Shown: positions 26,681 through 36,114 of the stretch, in pieces
How the letters are laid out: the number at the start of each line of letters is the position of its first letter
Numbering within the stretch: the stretch's first letter is position 1
NCBI GenBank assembly: GCA_000702245.1
Contig: JNKY01000010.1
Coordinates: 423,843-487,842 of the forward strand
Length of the DNA stretch: 64,000 bases
Reading direction: 5' to 3'
From: Lachnospiraceae bacterium C6A11
Lineage (GTDB): Bacteria; Bacillota; Clostridia; Lachnospirales; Lachnospiraceae
Notes under the pieces: model-generated
What the model saw: the letters and a program-made list of their open reading frames with translations, nothing else
What the model was told of the DNA's origin: nothing
Database searches by the model: none
Program-made: the position numbers and the translations under genes

Positions 26681-27586
26681 ATGAAAACTCAGACAGAGAT
26701 AGAAAAGTATTATAACAAATTCAATGAGGATAAACGCCTCAGGTCGCGGCACGGGCAGGTCGAATTCAGAACTACCATGAAATACATTCACGAGTATCTG
26801 GATGTGCTGTGCGAAAGGCATCAAAACGATTCGACTGATTCGAAGGATGATAAAGAGACAGCAGAAATTGGATATGGTAATAAGTTAGTCGGTTCAGATG
26901 ATAAAGATATCTGCGCAGATGGTGATATCAGAAAACACATCCGCATCCTCGATATCGGTGCGGGCACTGGCGCGTACAGCATCCCTCTTGCAGAGGAAGG
27001 CTACAGCGTTACTGCGGTCGAGCTGGTAAAATACAACCTTGGCATCCTAAAGAAGAAAAGCAGCCTTGTGGAAGCCTATCAGGGTAACGCCACAAAGCTT
27101 ACGAGATTTGAGGATGAGAGCTTTGATCTGACACTCATATTTGGGCCGATGTATCACCTCTACACTGAAGAGGATCAGTTGAAGGCTCTCAGCGAAGCCA
27201 AAAGAGTTACAAAGAAGAATGGAATCATTATGGTAGCATATGTGATGAATGAATACGCTGTCATCACATACGCATTTAAGGAAAACCACATCAAGGAGTG
27301 CCTGGAGAAAAATAGTCTGTCGCCGGATTATCAGACGCTGACAGACGAAAAGGACCTCTATCACTACATGAGGACAGAAAATATTGAAAGACTGAATGAA
27401 CTGACCGGATTAAAGAGACTAAAGCTTATCGCCGCAGATGGTCCGGCGGATTATATGAGACCGGTACTTAACAGTATGGATGATGAGACCTTCGAGGAAT
27501 TCATCAGATTCCATATGGCAACCTGTGAGAGGCAGGACCTTATAGGGGCATCCTCGCACACGGTTGATATTTTGAGAAAAAAATAA
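26681..27586 (+). CDS. Class I SAM-dependent methyltransferase
   Basis: A 301-residue methyltransferase. Motif I is LDIGAGTGAYSIPLAEEG (~90-107), followed by the acidic VELVKYN and the DLTLIFGPMYHL region typical of the Methyltransf_11/25 group. An acidic, low-complexity insert (~50-85, DSTDSKDDKETAE) sits before motif I. Substrate unknown. It follows purB by 57 nt with only a weak ribosome binding site. Confidence 0.85.
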   Translation: MKTQTEIEKYYNKFNEDKRLRSRHGQVEFRTTMKYIHEYLDVLCERHQNDSTDSKDDKETAEIGYGNKLVGSDDKDICADGDIRKHIRILDIGAGTGAYSIPLAEEGYSVTAVELVKYNLGILKKKSSLVEAYQGNATKLTRFEDESFDLTLIFGPMYHLYTEEDQLKALSEAKRVTKKNGIIMVAYVMNEYAVITYAFKENHIKECLEKNSLSPDYQTLTDEKDLYHYMRTENIERLNELTGLKRLKLIAADGPADYMRPVLNSMDDETFEEFIRFHMATCERQDLIGASSHTVDILRKK

Positions 27587-27602
27587 ACTGGAGCTGCACA
27601 GA

Positions 27603-29279
27603 ATGAAGAAAGAGATTGAAAAAGAGCTTTATAAGCTTACACATAATGCGGTTAAGGGGGCTTTTACTCCGAATGACTTTGAGGGCATCTGTAAGGAAAT
27701 GAATGTCGTTAAGATGTATTATGACCTTGAGTTTGATTCGGATGGTTACAGAGGTCTCAGCGATGGTGATGAGGATCCGTCGAAATACCGCCTGTTCGAG
27801 CTGTATTCAGAAGAGGGCGTGGAAAGCGGTATCATCAAGAAGTACACCTTCTATTTTGAAACGAATGAATACGTTCACGCATGGATCGAATTCCGAAAGG
27901 ACGTAAAAGAAGATGAGATAGATGAGGAGCTTTGCAGCTTCCTTGCAGACGTGATATATATTCTGATCAGTCGCCAGAATATGAGAACAATGCTTGATTT
28001 TTCTGAGACTCACGATGCCCAGACAGGCATCATGAACCTTAAGTCGCTGGGAGCAAAATACATGCAGAGCATCGCCCATTACCCGGAAGTTGAGTATGTT
28101 GTACTCTATGCAAATGTTAAGAACTTCAAGTTTATCAATGACAGAGGCGGCGTTCATCTCGGCGACCTTGCGATAGCAAAGCTCGCGCAGAAGCTTCAGG
28201 AGTTTATCCGCGAGGATGAGGGAGTCTGCCGTGTCGGCGGAGACAATTTCGCTATGTATGTCAGAAGAGATAACCTTGATGTCATACTTAACAGACTGAA
28301 GATCGTTCAGGTTGATGGGCTTATGGGACTCAGAAATAACAGTCACAGGTTCTCTTTCCGCGTCGGTGTATCCGATACCGACATTCGTGAATTCGGAACC
28401 AAGCTTGAGGAAGCAAGTACTGCCTGCATAGTCGGCAAGACGATCCTGAAGAAGGACCTTGTTGTATTTAACATGGAACTGTCAGAGATAATCAGCCATA
28501 ACAACCAGATTATTGCGGCATTTCCGGATGCGCTTGCTGCCGGCGAGTTCGTTCCGTTCTTCCAGCCGAAGGTAAATATGCATACCGGTGAGCTTCTTGG
28601 AATTGAAGCTCTCTGCAGATGGCTCCACAATGACAGCATCATCGCACCGTCTGAGTTCATTCCGCTCCTTGACAGGAAGGGTATGATCCATGACCTTGAT
28701 ATGGTCATGCTGGTAGAAACCTGCAAGTGCATCAATAAGTGGCAGAAGATGGGACTCAAGGTTCCGATCGTTTCGGTGAACTTCTCGAAGAAGAATATAT
28801 TTATCCCTGAGATAGAGAAGAAGATCATCACAGCGATAAGAGATAACAATGTAAATACATCCATGTTTGAGATAGAGATCACAGAGACTGCGAAGGAGTC
28901 AGAAATCGGACGATTGATCGACTTCGTCCGTATTCTCAAGGAGAACGGCTTCAAGATAAGTATCGACGATTTCGGAACTGGTTATTCATCACTTTCGCTG
29001 ATCCACAACATCAATGCCGATGAGGTTAAGATCGATCAGAGCTTCATCAGAAAGCTCGGACGTGACGAGAAGTCACTCATCCTCATTGAGAGTATAGTAA
29101 GTATCGCAAACAGACTTAACATGCAGATAATCGCCGAGGGCGTGGAAAATACAGAAGAAGGCAAGATGCTGATGAAGCTCGGCTGTGACAATGCACAGGG
29201 TTATTATTACGGCAAACCGGTTGATTTTGAGGATATGACCAGGTTACTTAAGAACCCTGACTTTAAAGCACTGGTATAA
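27603..29279 (+). CDS. GGDEF-EAL c-di-GMP phosphodiesterase (cytoplasmic)
   Basis: A 558-residue soluble protein. Residues 1-140 are an unassigned N-terminal domain; ~140-290 is a GGDEF domain whose signature is changed to GGDNF (~211-216); ~300-545 is an EAL domain with IEAL (~335), SVNFS, EIEITE, DDFGTGYSS, VKID, AEGVE and AQGYYYGKP. Hydrolysis of c-di-GMP is expected, synthesis is not. It starts 16 nt after the methyltransferase gene and is followed 34 nt later by an XRE regulator, so the three may be one operon. Confidence 0.92.
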   Translation: MKKEIEKELYKLTHNAVKGAFTPNDFEGICKEMNVVKMYYDLEFDSDGYRGLSDGDEDPSKYRLFELYSEEGVESGIIKKYTFYFETNEYVHAWIEFRKDVKEDEIDEELCSFLADVIYILISRQNMRTMLDFSETHDAQTGIMNLKSLGAKYMQSIAHYPEVEYVVLYANVKNFKFINDRGGVHLGDLAIAKLAQKLQEFIREDEGVCRVGGDNFAMYVRRDNLDVILNRLKIVQVDGLMGLRNNSHRFSFRVGVSDTDIREFGTKLEEASTACIVGKTILKKDLVVFNMELSEIISHNNQIIAAFPDALAAGEFVPFFQPKVNMHTGELLGIEALCRWLHNDSIIAPSEFIPLLDRKGMIHDLDMVMLVETCKCINKWQKMGLKVPIVSVNFSKKNIFIPEIEKKIITAIRDNNVNTSMFEIEITETAKESEIGRLIDFVRILKENGFKISIDDFGTGYSSLSLIHNINADEVKIDQSFIRKLGRDEKSLILIESIVSIANRLNMQIIAEGVENTEEGKMLMKLGCDNAQGYYYGKPVDFEDMTRLLKNPDFKALV

Positions 29280-29313
29280 AGACGTAACGTAACGGTTATG
29301 GGGGAAATGTCAA

Positions 29314-29736
29314 ATGAGTTTTGCAGACAGATTGAGGGAACTTAGAACAAATAACAGGTATTCGCAGGAGCAGCTTGCGGAGAAGCTGATGGTGAGCCGT
29401 CAGGCTATATCGAAGTGGGAGACAGGAGAGTCTCTTCCGGACATCGACAAGGTCATGCTGATTAGCGACTTCTTCGGCGTATCGATGGACTATCTTCTTA
29501 AAGACAGGGAGAATGTTTCAGAAATACAGCCGGACGACAACATGGACCGCGCTATCATCAAATTCATGGGCTCTGCCAGACAGATGAACCAGATCTCCGA
29601 GGAGCTTGTTGCAATAGCTATGGACGGAAAGATTGATGATGAAGAGCTTATCAGGCTGCAGGAGATCAATACAACGCTTGATTCCATCACAAGGATCATC
29701 AGAGACATCAAAGAGAAGATGGGAATGGACAGATAG
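29314..29736 (+). CDS. XRE-family transcriptional regulator
   Basis: A 140-residue protein with an N-terminal Cro/C1-type helix-turn-helix (RLRELRTNNRYSQEQLAEKL and SRQAISKWETG, ~7-60) and a helical C-terminal half ending in KMGMDR that may dimerise or bind an effector. This architecture is common in Firmicutes stress and metabolic regulators. Its target is unknown; the two candidates are its own operon and the small gene 72 nt downstream. Confidence 0.9.
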   Translation: MSFADRLRELRTNNRYSQEQLAEKLMVSRQAISKWETGESLPDIDKVMLISDFFGVSMDYLLKDRENVSEIQPDDNMDRAIIKFMGSARQMNQISEELVAIAMDGKIDDEELIRLQEINTTLDSITRIIRDIKEKMGMDR

Positions 29737-29808
29737 ATCAGTATTTATTATGGTGTGAGAGCACCGGTGAAAGCTTTTGTTTCAGCAACATCGAAAGGAG
29801 GCTTACCT

Positions 29809-30054
29809 ATGGGGTTATTTGGTAAGAAGAAAAAGGTATCCGGTGATAGTGAGATTGAAGGCCTTATTGAGAGCATCAAGGTCGATCTCAGCAACAATTA
29901 CAAGGACAGCGCGGTTGTCGTCCTGAAGAGGCTGAAGGGCATAGTGGATACTAAACGCAAGGAAGGTCTGCTTAAGGATGATAAATACTTTGAATATCTG
30001 GACTCGATAACTGCTTTTGAGCATGACATCGCATCATTCAAGAGAACATACTGA
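29809..30054 (+). CDS. Small protein of unknown function (81 aa)
   Basis: Starts at ATG 29809, eight nt after a perfect AAAGGAGG site. Sequence opens MGLFGKKKKVSG, then forms two or three predicted amphipathic helices (EIEGLIESIKVDLS and KDSAVVVLKRLKGIV). No membrane segment, no motif I recognise. Likely a real gene because of the ribosome binding site and coding-like composition. Ends just before a ~220-nt leader of purA. Confidence 0.7.
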   Translation: MGLFGKKKKVSGDSEIEGLIESIKVDLSNNYKDSAVVVLKRLKGIVDTKRKEGLLKDDKYFEYLDSITAFEHDIASFKRTY

Positions 30055-30122
30055 TGATTCCGGGTCCTCTTATCTGTAGAGAAAACGTTGTATTTTACTG
30101 AAAAATGATAGAAAAATATATG

Positions 30123-30151
30123 TTTACATTTACAGAATATTAGGATATACT
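30123..30151 (+). promoter_or_regulatory. Promoter of purA
   Basis: TTTACA (30123-30128), 17-bp spacer, TATACT (30146-30151). The predicted leader is ~115 nt and contains two hairpins: CCACGAAG / CTTTGTGG (30162-30181) and TCCGTTT / AAACGGA (30211-30228). I do not recognise a known riboswitch in it. Confidence 0.8.
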
Positions 30152-30272
30152 ACACTTTGTGCCACGAAGAAGGCTTTGTGGACGTGACTTTTTATCGGGA
30201 CAGCTATGGGTCCGTTTAATAAAACGGAATAAATATTTTGGGAGTTATTACAGGAAAGGTGGTTATTATATA

Positions 30273-31556
30273 ATGGTAACAGCGATAGTCGGAGCCAATT
30301 GGGGAGATGAAGGAAAAGGCAAGATCACAGATATGCTTGCTGAAACTTCTGATATCATCATAAGATTCCAGGGAGGAGCAAATGCAGGACACACCATAGT
30401 TAATGACTATGGCAAGTTTGCACTGCACACACTTCCATCAGGTGTATTTTATGATCATACCGTAAGCATCATCGGAAATGGTGTTGCTCTTGATATCCCT
30501 AAGCTTTTCAAGGAATACAACGATGTGGTTTCTAAGGGCGTTCCGGCACCAAAGCTTCTTGTTTCTGACAGGGCTCAGATGGTTATGCCTTACCACGTCC
30601 TTTTCGATACATACGAGGAGGCCAGACTTGCCGGCAAGTCATTCGGTTCGACAAAGTCGGGTATAGCTCCTTTCTATTCTGATAAATACGCTAAGATCGG
30701 CTTCCAGGTAAGTGAGCTTTTCGATGACGAGGCTTCTCTTAAGGATAAGATCGAGAGAGTAATCGCTCAGAAGAATGTTCTTCTCGAGCACCTCTATCAT
30801 CAGCCACTCCTTACAGTTGAAGATATTTACGCAACTCTTATGGAATATAAGAAGATGGTTGAGCCTTATGTATGTGATACCTCGGCATTCCTTTATGAGG
30901 CTATTAAGTCAGGCAAGAACATTCTTCTCGAGGGTCAGCTTGGTTCTATGAAGGATCCTGATCACGGTATCTATCCGATGGTTACTTCTTCATCAACACT
31001 TGCTGCATACGGCGCAATTGGCGCAGGCATTCCACCATATGAGATCAAGAAGATCGTTGTTGTCTGTAAGGCTTACTCAAGTGCGGTTGGCGCAGGCGAG
31101 TTCGTAAGCGAAATCTTCGGCGACGAAGCAGATGAGCTCAGACGTCGCGGCGGTGATGGCGGAGAGTATGGCGCAACAACAGGACGTCCACGTAGAATGG
31201 GCTGGTTCGACTGCGTTGCTTCAAAATACGGCTGCCGTATCCAGGGTGCAACAGATGTTGCATTTACAGTACTTGATGTTCTTGGTTATCTTGATGAGAT
31301 ACCTGTTTGTACAGGCTATGAGATAGACGGAAAGGTTACAACCGATTTCCCTGCAACTGTAAACCTTAAGAAGGCTAAGCCGGTTTATACGGTTCTTCCG
31401 GGCTGGAAGCAGGAAATCAGAGGTATCAAGAATTACGAGGACCTTCCGGAGAATTGTCGTAAATATATCGAGTTTATTGAGAAGCAGATCGGCTTCCCAA
31501 TCACAATGATCTCGAACGGTCCAAGCAGACATGATATTATCTATCGCGAGGTATAG
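30273..31556 (+). CDS. purA: Adenylosuccinate synthetase
   Basis: A 427-residue GTP-dependent enzyme joining IMP and aspartate. ATG 30273 has an AGGAAAGGTGG site and gives the family start VTAIVGANWGDEGKGK; a longer frame reading upstream covers the leader and is rejected. NAGHT, GIGPFY-like KSGIAPFYSDK, and the C-terminal GPSRHD block are present. The family's usual GTTGRPRR-like stretch appears as TTGRPRRMGWFD. Confidence 0.97.
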   Translation: MVTAIVGANWGDEGKGKITDMLAETSDIIIRFQGGANAGHTIVNDYGKFALHTLPSGVFYDHTVSIIGNGVALDIPKLFKEYNDVVSKGVPAPKLLVSDRAQMVMPYHVLFDTYEEARLAGKSFGSTKSGIAPFYSDKYAKIGFQVSELFDDEASLKDKIERVIAQKNVLLEHLYHQPLLTVEDIYATLMEYKKMVEPYVCDTSAFLYEAIKSGKNILLEGQLGSMKDPDHGIYPMVTSSSTLAAYGAIGAGIPPYEIKKIVVVCKAYSSAVGAGEFVSEIFGDEADELRRRGGDGGEYGATTGRPRRMGWFDCVASKYGCRIQGATDVAFTVLDVLGYLDEIPVCTGYEIDGKVTTDFPATVNLKKAKPVYTVLPGWKQEIRGIKNYEDLPENCRKYIEFIEKQIGFPITMISNGPSRHDIIYREV

Positions 31557-31568
31557 AATATAGTATAT

Positions 31569-31613
31569 AAAAAAGGTCTGAACAATGCATTTGGTGTTGT
31601 TCAGACCTTTTTA
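31569..31613 (+). terminator. Rho-independent terminator after purA
   Basis: Stem AAAAAGGTCTGAACAA / TTGTTCAGACCTTTTT, nearly symmetric, so it may also end the opposing tRNA transcript. Confidence 0.93.
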
Positions 31614-31622
31614 TATTGTGTG

Positions 31623-31695
31623 AGCTTCTGATGGGACTCGAACCCACGACCTATTGATTACGAATCAATCGCTCTACCAACTGAGCCACAGAAGC
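31623..31695 (-). tRNA. tRNA-Thr (anticodon CGU)
   Basis: Read on the - strand: acceptor GCTTCTG / CAGAAGC, D-arm GGCTCAGTTGGTAGAGC, anticodon stem ATTGA / TCAAT with loop TTCGTAA (anticodon CGT, codon ACG), T-arm with GGTTCGAGTCC, discriminator T. No CCA is encoded. The terminator for the leftward transcript is probably the shared hairpin at 31569-31613. Confidence 0.97.
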
Positions 31696-31715
31696 TTGTA
31701 TCAAAACCGTGTAGA

Positions 31716-31744
31716 ATTGTATCATAGTAGCTGATTAAAAGCAA
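31716..31744 (-). promoter_or_regulatory. Probable promoter of tRNA-Thr
   Basis: On the - strand: TTGCTT, 17-bp spacer, TACAAT with an extended TG one base upstream. The predicted start is ~14 nt before the tRNA 5' end. Confidence 0.5.
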
Positions 31745-31867
31745 TAGAATATTTAAAATGCAGTGCTTGATAAGAGGGTATACGTTTTATTTTTCTGTGG
31801 CATGAAAAGGCTATTAGTGATAAAATAACCATGTATGTTTCGTTAACAGATCTGAGGAGCGGGCAAG

Positions 31868-32488
31868 ATGAAAATAAAGGATTATTTCAGCAATGCGAAG
31901 AAGCATTTATCAGTTATAAATCGTCATAGGAAAGAGGTCAGGAGGAACTGCTTCAGGTGCGGACTTTATAAGCAGGGGCTTCTGCACGACCTTTCAAAAT
32001 ACTCGTGGACGGAGTTCTCCAAGGGAGTCATATATTTCCAGGGGGACAGGAGTCCTAACGATGCTGAGAGGGAGGCTAAGGGCTACACCTCAGCGTGGCT
32101 TCATCACAAGGGACGCAACAAACATCACCTGGAGTACTGGGTTGATTATGATGTGAAAAAGAGTGCGGCAGGTATGGTCGGCATGAAAATGCCGGACAAC
32201 TATATCATCGAGATGTTCTGCGACAGGGTTGCCGCCAGCAAGATATATCAGGGCGACAAATACACCGACGCGTCGCCACTGCAGTATTACGAAAAAGGCA
32301 AAGGGAAATACATCCTTCATCCTTACGTTAAGAAGAAACTCGAGTTGCTACTTACCATGCTTGCAGAGAAGGGCGAAAAATATACATTCGCCTATGCACA
32401 TAAATGGGTTAAAGAGTATAAGAAACGTCAGAAAAAGTCATGCTGCTGTAAGTGCTGTACATGCGGCGGTTGTGGCTGTAAAAGCTAG
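31868..32488 (+). CDS. DUF5662 family protein with cysteine-rich C-terminal tail
   Basis: A 206-residue protein of the DUF5662 family. GLLHDLSKYSW and WLHHKGRNKHHLEYW supply His/Asp clusters suggestive of an HD-like metal site. The last ~18 residues (after KKRQKK) carry nine cysteines in CCCKCC, CTC and CGC, an obvious metal-binding or thiol-rich tail not expected in the family core. GAGGAG site. Function unknown. It precedes dnaE by 47 nt. Confidence 0.8.
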   Translation: MKIKDYFSNAKKHLSVINRHRKEVRRNCFRCGLYKQGLLHDLSKYSWTEFSKGVIYFQGDRSPNDAEREAKGYTSAWLHHKGRNKHHLEYWVDYDVKKSAAGMVGMKMPDNYIIEMFCDRVAASKIYQGDKYTDASPLQYYEKGKGKYILHPYVKKKLELLLTMLAEKGEKYTFAYAHKWVKEYKKRQKKSCCCKCCTCGGCGCKS

Positions 32489-32535
32489 TAAATAGAGAAT
32501 TATTTGAAGTGATTGAAAATAGATAGGACGAGCAG

Positions 32536-35500
32536 ATGCAGTTCACACATTTACATGTCCATACAGGCTATAGCCTCCTCGACGGTTCGGCGCGTATTCC
32601 CGAGCTGGTTAAGAGGGCGAAGGAGCTTGGCATGGACTCACTTGCCATTACTGACCACGGTGTCATGTATGGCGCAATAGATTTTTATAAGGAATGCAAG
32701 AAGCAGGGGATAAAACCTATTATTGGCTGTGAGGTTTACGTTGCGCCAAATTCCAGATTTGACCGCGAGACCGGCACCGAGGATGAGAGGTATTATCACC
32801 TTATTTTGCTTGCCGAGACTGATCAGGGCTACAGCAACCTCTCAAAGATCGTAACCAGAGGCTTTACCGAGGGCTATTATTATAAGCCACGTGTCGATAA
32901 GGAGGTCCTCAGGGAGTTCCACGAGGGCATCATCTGTACATCGGCATGTCTGCAGGGTGAGGTCGCATTTTATCTGAGGAAGGGCTTCTACGACAAGGCT
33001 CGCGAGGCTGCACTTTCTTACGTGGAAATATTTGGCAGGGACAACTTCTTCCTTGAGCTTCAGGATCATGACATGGAGGAGGACCAGATCGTCAACTCCG
33101 GCCTTATGAGACTGTCGAAGGAGATCGACATTCCTCTCATCTGCACGAATGATTCGCACTATATTTACAGGGATGACTGGAAGGCTCACGACATCCTTCT
33201 CTGCATCCAGACCGGCAAGAAGGTCGCTGACAAGGACAGAATGCGCTACGGCGAGGGGCAGTATTATCTCAAATCTCCTGAAGAGATGCTTGAGAAGTTT
33301 CCTTATGCGAAGGAGGCACTGGAAAATACACATAAGATCGCGGAACGCTGCAACGTTGAGATAGTATTTGGCGACCAGAAGATCCCAAAATACGATGTTC
33401 CGGAGGGCTACACCGCCTTTACATATCTTGAAAAGCTTTGTATGGACGGCATCAAGGAGAGATACAGGCCGGTTACGGACGAGCTTTACGAGCGCCTGAA
33501 ATACGAGCTTAACGTCATCAACAACATGGGCTACGTTGATTATTTCCTCATAGTCTGGGACTTCATCAATTATGCCAAGGAGAACGGTATCGCAGTTGGC
33601 CCGGGACGAGGTTCGGCGGCCGGTTCCATCGTTTCCTACTGCCTTAAGATAACAAACATAGATCCGATCAGGTACAGCCTCATCTTTGAGCGTTTTCTTA
33701 ATCCTGAGCGAGTTACCATGCCCGATATAGATATTGACTTCTGCTACGAAAGAAGGCAGGAGGTCATTGACTACGTTTCCAGAAAATACGGTCCGGAGAA
33801 GGTTGTTCAGATCGTTACCTTCGGTACACTTGCGGCGCGCAACTGCATCAGAGATATCGGACGCGTGCTTGATCTTCCGTACAATCTCTGCGACAGCGTT
33901 GCCAAGTCCATCCCTATGGAAATAGGTATGAATATTGACAAAGCTCTCGTTGCAAGTCCGGATTTCAAGAAGTTTTATGATACAAATGAAGAGGTTCATT
34001 TCATGGTCGAGATGGCGAAGAAGCTTGAAGGCCTTCCTCGTCATGCGTCGATGCACGCGGCGGGTGTCGTTATCGGCCGTGAACCTATCGAGGAGTTTGT
34101 TCCGCTCTGTAAGAACGGTGATGCGGTAACGACTCAGTACAATATGACTACCATCGAGGAGCTTGGCCTCCTGAAGATGGACTTCCTGGGTCTCAGAACG
34201 CTGACGGTTATCCGTGATGCACTTCGCAGTATCGAGAGAAGAACCGGGAAGAAGATAGATATAGACAATATTCCGCAGGACGATATGCAGGTTTATGATA
34301 TGATCTCCGCCGGAAAATGCGAAGGCGTATTTCAGCTTGAGTCTTCAGGCATGAGGAATTTCATGAAGGAGCTGAAACCTCATTCGATGGAAGATATCAT
34401 TGCCGGAATCTCACTTTATCGTCCGGGACCGATGGATTTCATTCCACAGTATATCGCCGGAAAGCAGCATCCTGAGGATGTCACCTACGATCACCCTGCG
34501 CTTGAGAAAATACTCAGTCCGACCTATGGCTGTATCGTTTACCAGGAGCAGGTTATGCAGATCGTTATGGAGCTGGCGGGCTATTCGCTCGGACGAAGCG
34601 ACCTCGTGCGTCGTGCCATGTCCAAGAAGAAGGCTGACGTCATGCTGAAGGAACGCGAGTATTTTATCCATGGAAATAAGGAGATGGGCGTGCCGGGGTG
34701 TATCGAGAATGGTATTTCCGAGGGCGTTGCAAATAAGATATTCGATGAGATGACGGACTTTGCAAAATACGCCTTCAACAAGTCTCATGCGGCTGCTTAT
34801 GCGGTGGTTGCCTACCAGACGGCCTATCTCAAATGCCATTATCCGTACGACTTCATGGCTGCACTTATGACCAGCGTCAAGGACAATGCCAAGAAGCTTG
34901 CAACTTACATCGACGCCTGCAGGAAGGCGGGCGTGAAGCTGCTCCCACCTGATGTAAATAAGGGGGAGGGCGATTTCTCTGTATCGGACAATGCTGTAAG
35001 ATACGGACTTTCGGCTATCAAGTCTATCGGTACAACTGTGGTCAACTCCATCCTTAATGAACGTGAGGAAAACGGGCAGTTCAAGGATCTTCGTGATTTT
35101 ATCGAGAGAATGTCCGGTAAGGAAGTAAATAAGAAGGCTGTGGAAAACTTTATCATGGCCGGCGCCTTCGATGGATTTGGTATTAAGAGAAGCCAGATGA
35201 TGGCTGTTTATCCGGGACTTATGGATACGGCTGCACGCGAGAGAAAGAGCAGGATCACAGGCCAGATGAACCTGATGGATTTCCTGGGCGGAATGTCCGG
35301 TGGCGGAATGTTTGGTTCCGACGAAGCATCCGGGGAAAACGGAGAGTTCGGCGATGCGTTCAGTGTAAGCTACCCTGACATCCCTGAATTCTCGAAGGAA
35401 GAGATGCTTTCCGGAGAGAAGGAAATACTCGGTATCTACGTCAGCGGCCATCCGCTTGATGATTACAGAGAACTTCTTGAGAAGTGCACCGATGCAGTAA

Positions 35501-36057
35501 CGCTTGATTTCTTCATGGATGAAGAAACCGGTAAAACAGGTGTTATGGACAATCGCGAATACAGCCTTGGCGGTATTATCGACGGCGTCAATATGAAGAT
35601 TACCAAGAACAACGAAAATATGGCTTTTATCACACTGCTTGATACACTTGGTACTTTGGAGGTTATCGTATTTCCGAAAACCTTTGAGAAGTACAGGCGT
35701 TTGATATTTGCCGGAAGCAAGATTCTTATCAAGGGACGCGCGCAGGTTTCGGAGGACGAAGGTAAGCTTATCGCTTCGGATATCATCTCGCTTGATGAAG
35801 CGCTTTTGTCTGAAAAGCAGAAGCATACAGAGGTCTGGATACTCTTTGAGGACAGTAATGATTATAAGAAGAACGAGCAGAATCTCAGTCAGCTTTTGAT
35901 GGATTACAGAGGCTTTGCGCCTGTATTTGTCCAGCTGAGGCAGGAGAAGAAGGGCATGAAGCTGGTATATAAGGTTGATCCGGAGTCCGGAGTCATCGAT
36001 GCGCTGAAGCTTGAATACGGTATCGACAGAGTGATCACGAGAGAAACAAAACGGTGA
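32536..36057 (+). CDS. dnaE: DNA polymerase III alpha subunit (DnaE)
   Basis: A 1173-residue replicative polymerase. Residues 1-270 are a PHP domain (HLHVHTGYSLLDG, AITDHGVMYG, SACLQGEV). The palm contains PDIDIDF (~396-402) with two catalytic aspartates and KMDFLGL (~548) with the third. A helix-hairpin-helix region (~800-870) and an OB-fold (~990-1060) follow. Length and order match DnaE rather than PolC. Expected role in Firmicutes: lagging-strand primer extension along with PolC. Confidence 0.97.
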   Translation: MQFTHLHVHTGYSLLDGSARIPELVKRAKELGMDSLAITDHGVMYGAIDFYKECKKQGIKPIIGCEVYVAPNSRFDRETGTEDERYYHLILLAETDQGYSNLSKIVTRGFTEGYYYKPRVDKEVLREFHEGIICTSACLQGEVAFYLRKGFYDKAREAALSYVEIFGRDNFFLELQDHDMEEDQIVNSGLMRLSKEIDIPLICTNDSHYIYRDDWKAHDILLCIQTGKKVADKDRMRYGEGQYYLKSPEEMLEKFPYAKEALENTHKIAERCNVEIVFGDQKIPKYDVPEGYTAFTYLEKLCMDGIKERYRPVTDELYERLKYELNVINNMGYVDYFLIVWDFINYAKENGIAVGPGRGSAAGSIVSYCLKITNIDPIRYSLIFERFLNPERVTMPDIDIDFCYERRQEVIDYVSRKYGPEKVVQIVTFGTLAARNCIRDIGRVLDLPYNLCDSVAKSIPMEIGMNIDKALVASPDFKKFYDTNEEVHFMVEMAKKLEGLPRHASMHAAGVVIGREPIEEFVPLCKNGDAVTTQYNMTTIEELGLLKMDFLGLRTLTVIRDALRSIERRTGKKIDIDNIPQDDMQVYDMISAGKCEGVFQLESSGMRNFMKELKPHSMEDIIAGISLYRPGPMDFIPQYIAGKQHPEDVTYDHPALEKILSPTYGCIVYQEQVMQIVMELAGYSLGRSDLVRRAMSKKKADVMLKEREYFIHGNKEMGVPGCIENGISEGVANKIFDEMTDFAKYAFNKSHAAAYAVVAYQTAYLKCHYPYDFMAALMTSVKDNAKKLATYIDACRKAGVKLLPPDVNKGEGDFSVSDNAVRYGLSAIKSIGTTVVNSILNEREENGQFKDLRDFIERMSGKEVNKKAVENFIMAGAFDGFGIKRSQMMAVYPGLMDTAARERKSRITGQMNLMDFLGGMSGGGMFGSDEASGENGEFGDAFSVSYPDIPEFSKEEMLSGEKEILGIYVSGHPLDDYRELLEKCTDAVTLDFFMDEETGKTGVMDNREYSLGGIIDGVNMKITKNNENMAFITLLDTLGTLEVIVFPKTFEKYRRLIFAGSKILIKGRAQVSEDEGKLIASDIISLDEALLSEKQKHTEVWILFEDSNDYKKNEQNLSQLLMDYRGFAPVFVQLRQEKKGMKLVYKVDPESGVIDALKLEYGIDRVITRETKR

Positions 36058-36114
36058 AGCAACATGCGCCGTAACGTGATACGTAAAAACAGAAAATGAG
36101 TTGCGAGAAGAATA

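Noticed and set aside
30159..30272. Longer N terminus for PurA
   Set aside because: It would translate the leader directly after the promoter; the family start and AGGAAAGGTGG site are at 30273.
31623..31695. tRNA-Thr as an integration site for a mobile island
   Set aside because: No integrase gene and no repeated tRNA 3' end were seen nearby.
32842..35826. Long antisense reading frames (up to ~470 codons) opposite dnaE
   Set aside because: They lie fully within dnaE, lack ribosome binding sites, and their composition reflects the codon bias of the sense gene.
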